NCBI GenBank assembly: GCA_900321195.1
Contig: ONVG01000082.1
Location: 1-15,062, forward strand
Length of the DNA stretch: 15,062 nucleotides
Direction of reading: 5' to 3'
Source: an uncultured Eubacteriales bacterium
GTDB taxonomy: Bacteria > Bacillota > Clostridia > Oscillospirales > Acutalibacteraceae
The notes under the pieces were generated by a model. That model was not told where the DNA came from. It did not search any database and was given only the letters and a program-made list of their open reading frames with translations. The position numbers and the translations under genes are program-made. This document shows, in pieces, positions 7,133 through 14,109 of this stretch (the first letter of the stretch is position 1; each line of letters opens with the position of its first letter).

Positions 7133-8104
7133 ATGGCATTATCATATGAATTTTCCATAGGCTCCGTGCGCGCAAAGGAAAAGTCAATGTTTTCCTTATC
7201 GGATGTTGAACAGCTCCTTGTTCTCAAAAGCGAGGACGAGCTTATACGTTATCTCAAAGACAAGGGCTACGGTGAAGGCAATACCGTTGATGAGATAATA
7301 GACAGCAGCAGGGAAAAAATGTGGAAATACATAAAAAGCGTTGCTCCCGATTTCAACCTGTTTCTTCCGTTCTTTATACAGAATGATGTCCACAATCTTA
7401 AAACGGTGCTTAAAGGCGTTATGTCAAACAAAAGGTTTGAGCCGCTTATAATAGAGCCGTGTACAGTCAAGGTCGAGGACATGAAATATATAGTCGAAAA
7501 CAGACGCTTTGACAAGCTTCCGGAATGGCTCGGAAAGCCTGCCGATAAGGCTTATCAGCTTCTTGCGGAAACAAAGGACGCGCGCAACAGTGACGCTATC
7601 ATAGACCGCGCAGTTCTGGAGCAGCTTCTTAAAGAGGGAAAAAATTCCCGCTCGGCTTTTCTTGAAGAGTATTTTTCAACACTTGTATTCTACTCTGATG
7701 TCAAGATAGCCATAAGAGGCGCAAAGGCGGATGTTCAGAAATATTTTTACGAGAATGCTTTGTGCGAGTGCAGAGGCATCGATAAAAAACAGCTTATAAG
7801 GGCGGCTATGCAGGGCAGCGATGCTGTTATAAAGTATCTTGAAAAGATAAATGATTTCGATTGCCGCAAGGCTATGGAAATATATAAAAAATCCACCTCG
7901 GATCTTGAAAAATTCATCGACAATAAGCTTGTTGTTCTTGCAAAGCAGATGTGCAGGATGTCGAGCGAAGGTCCTGAGCCTTTGGTCGGCTATTATATAG
8001 GCTGCAAGTACGAGAGAAAGCTTATTAATATTATTGCAAGCGGTATAAAAACAAAAACTCCGCCTGATAAAATAAGAGAAAGGCTGCGTGAGATATATGG
8101 CTAA
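7133..8104 (+). CDS. V-type ATPase subunit C (central stalk connector, d-like)
   Basis: This subunit is the funnel-shaped adaptor that seats the D-F rotor axle on the K ring. The 323-residue protein begins with the family opening (SYEFSIGSVRAKE) and contains the conserved HNLKTVLKG block near residue 87, a central LLAETKDAR/DRAVLEQLL region, and the late EGPEPLVGYYIGCKYE motif, which is characteristic of bacterial NtpC/AtpC. It is mainly helical with no membrane segment. Length is close to E. hirae NtpC and all blocks are present, so unlike its neighbours E and F it appears intact. Its last eight bases overlap the start of subunit F. Confidence 0.93.
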   Translation: MALSYEFSIGSVRAKEKSMFSLSDVEQLLVLKSEDELIRYLKDKGYGEGNTVDEIIDSSREKMWKYIKSVAPDFNLFLPFFIQNDVHNLKTVLKGVMSNKRFEPLIIEPCTVKVEDMKYIVENRRFDKLPEWLGKPADKAYQLLAETKDARNSDAIIDRAVLEQLLKEGKNSRSAFLEEYFSTLVFYSDVKIAIRGAKADVQKYFYENALCECRGIDKKQLIRAAMQGSDAVIKYLEKINDFDCRKAMEIYKKSTSDLEKFIDNKLVVLAKQMCRMSSEGPEPLVGYYIGCKYERKLINIIASGIKTKTPPDKIRERLREIYG

Positions 8105-8339
8105 AAGTATTGCTATAATAGGCGATAGTGAAAGCATAAAGGGCTTTGGCGCTGTAGGTATGGACCGCTTTGTATGCGAAGTCCCTTCCGAGTCGGCACA
8201 GCTTCTGAAGCAGCTTACCGATAATGATTATTATGCGATAATCCTTCCCGGAGTACGAGGAAATACGGGAATAGGTCAGAGGAGACTTTCTTCTTTTGTA
8301 GAGAAGGCTGTCGGCTCGGACATACTCTTTAAAAATTGA
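8097..8339 (+). CDS. V-type ATPase subunit F (NtpG-type), shortened internally
   Basis: Subunit F is the small central-stalk protein that binds the D axle. The ATG at 8097 overlaps the end of subunit C by eight bases and gives the expected N-terminus (IAIIGDSESIKGFGAVG). A GTG nine bases earlier is possible but does not fit the family. The C-terminal block GNTGIG and VEKAVGSDIL are also conserved. The protein is only 80 residues, against about 100-105 normally. Comparison with E. hirae NtpG from memory shows that the second beta strand, the helix after it (the usual ITE...RY segment) and the next strand are absent: AII at 47-49 is joined directly to LPGVRG. About 26 residues (78 bases) are missing, in frame. 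A fold lacking two strands and a helix is unlikely to be fully functional. Confidence 0.85.
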   Translation: MAKSIAIIGDSESIKGFGAVGMDRFVCEVPSESAQLLKQLTDNDYYAIILPGVRGNTGIGQRRLSSFVEKAVGSDILFKN

Positions 8340-8343
8340 GGTG
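8338..8343 (+). promoter_or_regulatory. Ribosome binding site that sets the TTG start of subunit A
   Basis: GAGGTG overlaps the stop of subunit F and lies six bases before TTG at 8350. The upstream in-frame GTG at 8341 is inside this site and therefore cannot be the start. Confidence 0.75.
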
Positions 8344-8349
8344 TATAAC

Positions 8350-10116
8350 TTGATAAGCGGAATTATAACTAAAGTAGCAGGCCCTCTCGTAATAGCAGAG
8401 GGTATGCGTGACGCAAATATGTTTGACGTTGTTCGTGTAAGCAGTCAGCGTCTTATAGGCGAGATAATCGAGATGCACGGTGACAGAGCGTCAATACAGG
8501 TATATGAGGAAACATCGGGACTTGGCCCCGGTGAAACGGTAGAGTCTACGGGTGTGCCGCTTTCAGTCGAGCTTGGCCCCGGTCTTATCGGCTCTATATA
8601 TGACGGTATACAGCGTCCTCTTAACGAGATAATGAAGGTGGCAGGCAGCAACCTTACAAGAGGTGTTGAAGTGCCCTCTCTCGACCATAAGAAAAAATGG
8701 CATTTCAAGCCCGGCGTTAAAGTAGGCTACAAAGTAGCTCCCGGTGATGTTATCGGCACAGTCAGGGAAACAAATGCTGTTATCCATAAGATAATGCTTC
8801 CTCCCGGCGCAGGCGGCACTGTCAAGAGTATTCTTGAAGGTGACTATAATATCGATGAGACAGTTGCCATAGTTGAAAACGACGGCAAGACACAGCATGT
8901 AAAAATGTCTGTAAAATGGCCGGTAAGAGTCGGCAGACCCTACAAGAGAAAGCTCTCTCCGGATATTCTCCTTACAACAGGTCAGAGAACTATAGATACG
9001 CTTTTCCCGATAGCAAAGGGCGGTGTTGCGGCAGTTCCGGGTCCGTTCGGTTCGGGCAAGACTGTAGTACAGCATCAGCTTGCAAAATGGGCTGCTGCGG
9101 ATATAATCGTATATATCGGCTGCGGTGAGCGCGGTAACGAGATGACGGACGTTCTTAATGAATTCCCTGAGCTGAAAGACCCGCGTACAGGAAATTCCCT
9201 TATGGAGAGAACGGTTCTTATCGCAAACACATCCGATATGCCTGTTGCTGCGCGTGAAGCGTCTATATATACAGGTATAACTATAGCAGAGTATTTCAGA
9301 GATATGGGCTATACAGTCGCTCTTATGGCTGACTCGACATCACGCTGGGCTGAGGCTCTCAGAGAGATGTCAGGCCGTCTTGAGGAAATGCCCGGTGAAG
9401 AAGGTTATCCTGCTTACCTCGGCAGCCGACTTGCTCAGTTCTATGAGCGCGCAGGCCGTGTTATCGTAAACGGCAGCGGCAATAAAGAGGGAGCACTTTC
9501 GGTCATCGGCGCTGTTTCACCTCCGGGCGGCGATATATCCGAGCCTGTTTCTCAGGCAACGCTAAGAATAGTCAAGGTATTCTGGGGACTTGATGCTTCT
9601 CTTGCATATAAAAGACATTTCCCTGCTATCAACTGGCTGACAAGCTATTCTCTTTACACAGACCAGCTTGCAGAATGGTACAAGGAGAATGCGTCTGAGG
9701 ACTTCATGGAGCTGAGAGGCCGTCTTATGGCGCTCTTGCAGGACGAAGCAGAGCTTCAGGAAATAGTAAACCTTGTAGGTATGGATGCGCTTTCATCAAA
9801 CGACAGACTGAAGCTTGAAACAGCGCGTTCTATACGTGAGGACTATCTGCATCAGAACGCTTTTGATTCGGTGGATACATATACATCGCTCAAAAAGCAG
9901 GTGTTGATGATGAGAGCTATACTTCTTTGCTATGACAGCTCATCCGAAGCACTCAAAAACGGCGCAGATATAGAATTGCTTATGAAGATGCCTGTCCGTG
10001 AGAGGATAGGACGTTTCAAATATGAGGAAGAGGACAAGATAGACGGCGAATACGAGTCTATCGAGGCTATCCTTAAAAAAGAAATAGAGGATGTAATCGA
10101 AAGGAGTGAGGACTGA
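8350..10116 (+). CDS. V-type ATPase catalytic subunit A
   Basis: Subunit A hydrolyses or makes ATP in the V1 head. The 588-residue protein aligns along its whole length with E. hirae NtpA (593 residues). It has an N-terminal beta-barrel (ISGIITKVAGPLV), the A-specific bulge domain (about 110-190), a P-loop GPFGSGKT at 231-238 with K237, the catalytic glutamate E260 in GCGERGNEM, and the conserved DSTSRWAEALREMSGRL and PPGGDISEPV segments. The TTG at 8350 gives the expected N-terminus and has a GAGGTG site. Its stop overlaps the subunit B start as TGATG, with AGGAG (10102-10106) nine bases upstream, so A and B are probably made at similar levels. No lesion is seen. Confidence 0.97.
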   Translation: MISGIITKVAGPLVIAEGMRDANMFDVVRVSSQRLIGEIIEMHGDRASIQVYEETSGLGPGETVESTGVPLSVELGPGLIGSIYDGIQRPLNEIMKVAGSNLTRGVEVPSLDHKKKWHFKPGVKVGYKVAPGDVIGTVRETNAVIHKIMLPPGAGGTVKSILEGDYNIDETVAIVENDGKTQHVKMSVKWPVRVGRPYKRKLSPDILLTTGQRTIDTLFPIAKGGVAAVPGPFGSGKTVVQHQLAKWAAADIIVYIGCGERGNEMTDVLNEFPELKDPRTGNSLMERTVLIANTSDMPVAAREASIYTGITIAEYFRDMGYTVALMADSTSRWAEALREMSGRLEEMPGEEGYPAYLGSRLAQFYERAGRVIVNGSGNKEGALSVIGAVSPPGGDISEPVSQATLRIVKVFWGLDASLAYKRHFPAINWLTSYSLYTDQLAEWYKENASEDFMELRGRLMALLQDEAELQEIVNLVGMDALSSNDRLKLETARSIREDYLHQNAFDSVDTYTSLKKQVLMMRAILLCYDSSSEALKNGADIELLMKMPVRERIGRFKYEEEDKIDGEYESIEAILKKEIEDVIERSED

Positions 10117-11204
10117 TGCCGAAGGAATACCGTACAATACGAGAGGTTGCAGGTCCTCTTATGATGATAAGCGACGTCGAGGGAGTTACCTATAACGAGC
10201 TTGGCGAGATAGAGCTTCCCAATGGTGACATACGCCGCTGTCAGGTGCTTGAGGTAGACGGTACAAATGCTCTTGTACAGCTTTTTGACTCGGCAGCAGG
10301 CATAAACCTTGCACATTCAAAGGTGCGTTTTTTAGGAAAGTCTATGGAGCTTCCGGTTTCGGGAGATATGCTTTCGAGAGTATTTGACGGTCTCGGAAAT
10401 CCTATAGACGACGGTCCGGCTATTATTCCCGAAAAGAGAATGGATATCAACGGTACGCCTATGAATCCGGCTGCGCGTGACTATCCGCAGGAGTTCATAC
10501 AGACAGGCATATCCGCTATTGACGGACTTAATACTCTTGTAAGGGGACAGAAGCTCCCGATATTCTCGGCGTCAGGCCTTCCGCATGCTCAGCTTGCCGC
10601 ACAGATAGCGCGTCAGGCGGCAGTAAGAGGCAAGGACGAACAGTTTGCCGTTGTATTTGCGGCAATGGGTATAACCTATGAGGAGTCCGACTACTTTGTA
10701 CAGTCCTTCCGTGAAACAGGCGCTATAGACAGAACTGTAATGTTCGTAAACCTTGCTAACGACCCGGCTATCGAGCGTATAGCTACGCCGCGAATGGCTC
10801 TTACCGCAGCGGAATATCTTGCATTCGATATGGGTATGCACGTTCTTGTAATAATGACCGATATCACAAACTATGCCGATGCTCTCCGTGAGGTATCGGC
10901 AGCACGTAAGGAAGTACCCGGCAGACGAGGCTATCCCGGCTACATGTACACTAACCTTGCGACACTTTATGAACGTGCAGGCAGACAGAAGGGAAAGAAC
11001 GGCTCTATAACTCTTATCCCGATACTGACGATGCCGGAGGACGACAAAACGCATCCTATCCCCGACCTTACCGGATATATCACAGAGGGACAGATAATTC
11101 TCAGCCGTGAGCTGTACAGAAAGGGTATCACACCGCCTATAGATGTTCTTCCGTCACTTTCACGTCTTAAAGATAAGGGCATAAGGACGCAAGAGAGCTT
11201 ATGA
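10116..11204 (+). CDS. V-type ATPase subunit B, N-terminal part (gene split near residue 356)
   Basis: Subunit B is the non-catalytic partner of A in the V1 head. The first 356 residues align well with E. hirae NtpB and include the beta-barrel, the central ATPase-like domain (GQKLPIFSASGLPH in place of a P-loop, as normal for B) and the arginine finger R350 in PSLSRLKDKG. The frame then runs into six unrelated residues and stops at TGA 11202-11204, giving 362 residues instead of about 460. The conserved segment that should follow (GEGKTREDH, then TMNQLFAAYA) is absent. The C-terminal helical domain continues in another frame (next feature). From comparison with E. hirae about 70 bases are missing, which also accounts for the frame change. 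Confidence 0.92.
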   Translation: MPKEYRTIREVAGPLMMISDVEGVTYNELGEIELPNGDIRRCQVLEVDGTNALVQLFDSAAGINLAHSKVRFLGKSMELPVSGDMLSRVFDGLGNPIDDGPAIIPEKRMDINGTPMNPAARDYPQEFIQTGISAIDGLNTLVRGQKLPIFSASGLPHAQLAAQIARQAAVRGKDEQFAVVFAAMGITYEESDYFVQSFRETGAIDRTVMFVNLANDPAIERIATPRMALTAAEYLAFDMGMHVLVIMTDITNYADALREVSAARKEVPGRRGYPGYMYTNLATLYERAGRQKGKNGSITLIPILTMPEDDKTHPIPDLTGYITEGQIILSRELYRKGITPPIDVLPSLSRLKDKGIRTQESL

Positions 11205-11416
11205 TAGTGCTTGGTGAAGCGGCTCTTACCGATATAGACAAGAAGTATGCAGAGTTTGCCGAAGCGTTTGAGAGAGAGTATGTATCACAGGGCTACACGA
11301 CTAACCGTACAATAGAGGATACTCTTGATACAGGTTGGCGTTTGCTCCATATTCTTCCCCGCAGTGAGCTGAAAAGAATAAAGGACGACATGCTTGATAA
11401 GTACTACGGCAAATAA
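11201..11416 (+). CDS. V-type ATPase subunit B, C-terminal part in shifted frame
   Basis: The 71 residues from ATG 11201 (VLGEAALTDIDKKYAEFAE through LPRSELKRIKDDML) are the C-terminal helical domain of subunit B. The same frame is readable back to 11183 as KDARELM, which matches the family sequence just before this block, so the true join lies at about 11181-11185. The ATG overlaps the stop of the N-terminal part as ATGA, a layout that can allow re-initiation, so a two-chain subunit B cannot be excluded. However, the missing 23 or so residues are highly conserved, making a functional split unlikely. A break or sequence error is the simpler reading. The stop lies 21 bases before subunit D. 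Confidence 0.8.
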   Translation: MIVLGEAALTDIDKKYAEFAEAFEREYVSQGYTTNRTIEDTLDTGWRLLHILPRSELKRIKDDMLDKYYGK

Positions 11417-11437
11417 TATCACGAAGGAGCATCTGAG

Positions 11438-12097
11438 ATGGACATTATGAATGTAAACCCCACGAGAATGCAGATGACCAAGCTGAAAAAGCAGCTCATA
11501 ACTGCCAAAAGGGGACATAAAATGCTCAAGGATAAGCGTGATGAGCTGATGCGTCAGTTTATCGAGCTTGTACAGCAGAATAAGAAGCTTCGTGAAAAGA
11601 TAGAGGCTGAGCTTGAACAGTGCAGCGCGCACTTTGTAAATGCAGGCGCTGTTATGAGCAAAAAGGCTCTTGATTCATCGCTTATGTCCTCGAAACAGCA
11701 GACGGGTGTTGAAGTAGGCTCAAAGAACATAATGAGCGTTGATGTTCCTGTTTTTACATCCGTAAGTCAGAGTCCGAATGAGGGAGATATTTTTCCATAC
11801 GGCTTTGCATTCACATCATTCGAGCTTGATGATGCCGTAATGTCGCTGCATGATCTGCTGCCCGATCTTATAAAGCTTGCCGAAACAGAAAAAAGCTGTG
11901 AGCTTATGGCGGCTGAGATAGAGAGGACACGAAGGAGAGTAAATTCACTTGAGCATGTTATGATACCGAGATATGAAAACACCATCAAGTACATTGCCAT
12001 GAAGCTTGAGGAAAATGACAGAAGCAGCCGTACACGTCTTATGAAGGTTAAGGACATGCTTCTTGAAAAAGCACATCATTATTCGGAAAAATATTAA
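11438..12097 (+). CDS. V-type ATPase central axle subunit D
   Basis: Subunit D is the rotating shaft inside the A3B3 head. The 219 residues have the expected opening (NVNPTRMQMTKLKKQL), long N- and C-terminal coiled-coil helices, the central KNIMSVDVPVF block and the conserved late segments ERTRRRVNSLEHVMIP and SRTRLMKVKDML. Length and motif order are normal. The ATG at 11438 follows AAGGAG (11424-11429) at eight bases. It is the last gene of the operon; unlike Enterococcus there is no ntpH or ntpJ after it, only a terminator and convergent genes. Confidence 0.95.
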   Translation: MDIMNVNPTRMQMTKLKKQLITAKRGHKMLKDKRDELMRQFIELVQQNKKLREKIEAELEQCSAHFVNAGAVMSKKALDSSLMSSKQQTGVEVGSKNIMSVDVPVFTSVSQSPNEGDIFPYGFAFTSFELDDAVMSLHDLLPDLIKLAETEKSCELMAAEIERTRRRVNSLEHVMIPRYENTIKYIAMKLEENDRSSRTRLMKVKDMLLEKAHHYSEKY

Positions 12098-12111
12098 TTA
12101 TCGGATTAAAG

Positions 12112-12159
12112 AAAAAACTGCACTGTAAGACCGTTTAAAGTTTTACAGTGCAGTTTTGT
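12112..12159. terminator. Bidirectional terminator between the V-ATPase operon and the TIR/TPR gene
   Basis: An 18-bp stem (12114-12131 with 12140-12157, one G-U pair) closes an 8-base loop. On the plus strand it is followed by a T-rich run, and on the minus strand the A-run at 12112-12117 supplies T residues. It lies between the stop codons of two convergent genes (12097 and 12166) and can end both transcripts. Confidence 0.88.
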
Positions 12160-12165
12160 TTATAA

Positions 12166-12891
12166 TTATTTTTTTTTCAGAGTAAAGAAACTTTTGAGTT
12201 TTCCTCTTTGTTCTTCTTTGTCTCTTTGCTTTCTTTTCTGCTCTTCATATTCTTTTAGTAATTTTTCATGCAGAGAAGAATATTGACCGTATATTTCATG
12301 GCATCTGATAATAGATTGTTCGGATTCAGGAAGATTGTGATAAATACTTTCTGCGTTTTCAAGATCTTCAAAGGCAAGTTTAGCATAATGATATTGCTGT
12401 AGCTTTTCTGCTTTATCCCAGAATCTTAATGATCTTTCAAGCAGTTCGTCTGCTTCTGTTTTTTTCTCTTTTTTTTCGAGTTCTTTTATAATGAGTGAAC
12501 ATTCCTCCGAAAGCTTTTCGGAATCTTTGTACCCATCCATGAGATCAAAAGCATTTTTTGCTTTTATCATGCTTTTTATATTAAACTGACCGTTATTATA
12601 TATTTCAAGTGCCTGTTTATATTTTCGGTCATAAATGCCTTTAATATATCTGTCATTAATGGTATCAATATATCCTTGAAGTTCGGCAGACATTTCCTTA
12701 TCAAGAAGCAGGATTTTTCTGTAATTTTTATTTTTTACAAACGATTCATTACAATCGGCTAAATCTTCTTTTTTTCTTACTTTCATGTCACAAAGCAGCA
12801 ATCCAAGATAAGCCGATGAGTTATCCGGATAGCTTGAAAGTAAGAGGTAGCATTTGTTTTCGGCTTCACTGTAATTTTCCTTTTCGATCAA
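12166..12891 (-). CDS. TPR-like C-terminal portion of the TIR protein, in a shifted frame
   Basis: The 241 residues begin with a helix-turn-helix repeat (YSEAENKCYLLLSSYPDNSSAYLG) and a RKKEDLADC motif. A later LMDGYKDSEKLSEEC is the GYKDS-type repeat often found after the TIR domain in this Firmicutes family. The end is Lys/Glu-rich and probably coiled coil. In relatives recalled from this family the segment belongs to the same polypeptide as the zinc ribbon/TIR part. Here it lies in another frame and overlaps that gene by 26 bases. The only start is TTG at 12891 with a poor ribosome site, so it is more likely a frame-shifted continuation than a separate gene. The linker of perhaps 15-25 residues expected before the first repeat is short or missing. 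Function is unknown. Confidence 0.65.
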   Translation of the reverse strand: MIEKENYSEAENKCYLLLSSYPDNSSAYLGLLLCDMKVRKKEDLADCNESFVKNKNYRKILLLDKEMSAELQGYIDTINDRYIKGIYDRKYKQALEIYNNGQFNIKSMIKAKNAFDLMDGYKDSEKLSEECSLIIKELEKKEKKTEADELLERSLRFWDKAEKLQQYHYAKLAFEDLENAESIYHNLPESEQSIIRCHEIYGQYSSLHEKLLKEYEEQKRKQRDKEEQRGKLKSFFTLKKK

Positions 12892-13927
12892 CTACCTGTT
12901 CGGTAAGTTCTGTTATTTCACGCCTGAATGTATAATCCGTAAAATTATATACCATGTTACGGTTGAGTTCTTCGGGAATGTCATTCTCATTGATCTCGCT
13001 GATACAGTTAACGATAATCTTTTTTTCCTTATTTCTCATTCTTTCTGAAAAAATACTCCATTCGTTAACAATTTTGGTATCATTGAAATATTCCGGTTTA
13101 GAAGCAAATATAAGCATGATCTTTGCGGAGTAAAGTGCTTTGTAAAGATATGCGTCATAGCTGAGTTCTGACGGATCTAAAGCGTTGATCTGTCTGTTGT
13201 ATACGCTGAATCCCTCCTCCTTAAGCTGACTGTAAATCCTCTCGGCTACCTCTTTTTCCGGAGTATGGCGATTTTTTGAATCGTGACCGCGATATTCTAT
13301 AATGACATCAAATGAGGGGGCAGTCTGAGCCAATTCCAGTATTTCCTGATTTATCTTTTCTATTTTTTCAGCTTCTTTGATGTAAAAAGAACGTCTTTCT
13401 TTATCTGCAAGAGAAATGGCTTTTATATAATTCGGGTCGTTGAGAATGGAGTCTGAACGTACTATATTGATACGTGGCTCCTTGCTGTATATTTCATTTT
13501 CTGAGGTATATGATATTCCATATCTGCTGAGTACGATAGATCTGTATGCTTCGCAGTCATCAGGAGATTCAGCAGCAATCTGCTGAAAGATCTGTAAAGC
13601 TTTGTAAAATCGTTTTGTTCTGAAATAATGATTAGCCCTTCCGTATAAAAAAGATACGTGTTCACTGCAATAATCAGGTAAAGACTGTTCTAAGCCGCAT
13701 TTTTTGCATGTATAGACTTTTGAAGAGCCATCAGAAGACACTGTCGAACCGCAGATTTTACACTTAAATGTCATTCTTTTTTTCTCAAGATCGGACTGTT
13801 TTATTGTTTCTGTTTCATTATTCTTTTTCAGAATATTTTGTTTTTCTAAATCATTAAGTCTGAAAAGAAATATTTTTTGCTGTTTTTGGTCAACTATGTC
13901 TTTGCTGCATCCTGAATTATTTTTCAA
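12866..13927 (-). CDS. Zinc ribbon-TIR domain protein (function unknown), frame-shifted at its end
   Basis: The 353 residues comprise a charged leader (1-51), a zinc ribbon with C56/C59 and C74/C77, a TPR-like pair of helices (about 92-135), and a TIR-like domain from about 205 (FDVIIEYRGHD) to 345, including KALYSAKIMLIFASKPEYFN. TIR domains act in protein interaction or as NAD-cleaving enzymes in bacterial defence; this zinc ribbon-TIR-TPR family is common in gut Firmicutes and has no established role. The usual CYKETD-like start of the TIR domain is altered to EYRGHD, and no catalytic glutamate can be assigned with confidence. TTG at 13927 has a good AGGAG site nine bases away (13937-13941); an ATG at 13774, directly before the zinc ribbon, is the alternative. 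The frame ends early and continues in the preceding feature. Confidence 0.7.
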   Translation of the reverse strand: MKNNSGCSKDIVDQKQQKIFLFRLNDLEKQNILKKNNETETIKQSDLEKKRMTFKCKICGSTVSSDGSSKVYTCKKCGLEQSLPDYCSEHVSFLYGRANHYFRTKRFYKALQIFQQIAAESPDDCEAYRSIVLSRYGISYTSENEIYSKEPRINIVRSDSILNDPNYIKAISLADKERRSFYIKEAEKIEKINQEILELAQTAPSFDVIIEYRGHDSKNRHTPEKEVAERIYSQLKEEGFSVYNRQINALDPSELSYDAYLYKALYSAKIMLIFASKPEYFNDTKIVNEWSIFSERMRNKEKKIIVNCISEINENDIPEELNRNMVYNFTDYTFRREITELTEQVVDRKGKLQ

Positions 13928-13936
13928 AATATACCA

Positions 13937-13941
13937 CTCCT
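13937..13941 (-). promoter_or_regulatory. Ribosome binding site supporting the TTG start of the TIR gene
   Basis: AGGAG on the minus strand, preceded by A residues, lies nine bases from TTG at 13927. The alternative ATG at 13774 has only a weak GAG upstream. This favours a protein with a 51-residue charged leader before the zinc ribbon. Confidence 0.6.
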
Positions 13942-13970
13942 TTTTGTTTTCCGATAATAATTATGTTGAT

Positions 13971-13999
13971 ATTATATCATAAACTATTATTATTTTCAA
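13971..13999 (-). promoter_or_regulatory. Strong predicted promoter of the TIR/TPR gene
   Basis: On the minus strand TTGAAA (13999-13994) and a perfect TATAAT (13976-13971) are 17 bp apart, with a TG one base before the -10. This is a near-consensus housekeeping promoter, so the gene is probably transcribed on its own and not only by read-through from pgeF. The rest of the 13942-14109 gap is AT-rich, with a 12-bp perfect palindrome at 14083-14094 and no clear terminator for pgeF. Confidence 0.8.
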
Positions 14000-14109
14000 C
14001 AAAAAATGTGATAAAATTTACAGACGAGATTTATAGTGATTTTTCCGTCCGTAATTATCTGCGGCAGCCGGTATTTATAAAGTGTAAATTTACATGATGA
14101 TAAAAATAT

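Noticed and set aside
14083..14094. 12-bp palindrome TGTAAATTTACA as an operator
   Set aside because: It is AT-rich, occurs once, and lies about 85 bases upstream of the TIR promoter; no regulator can be matched to it.
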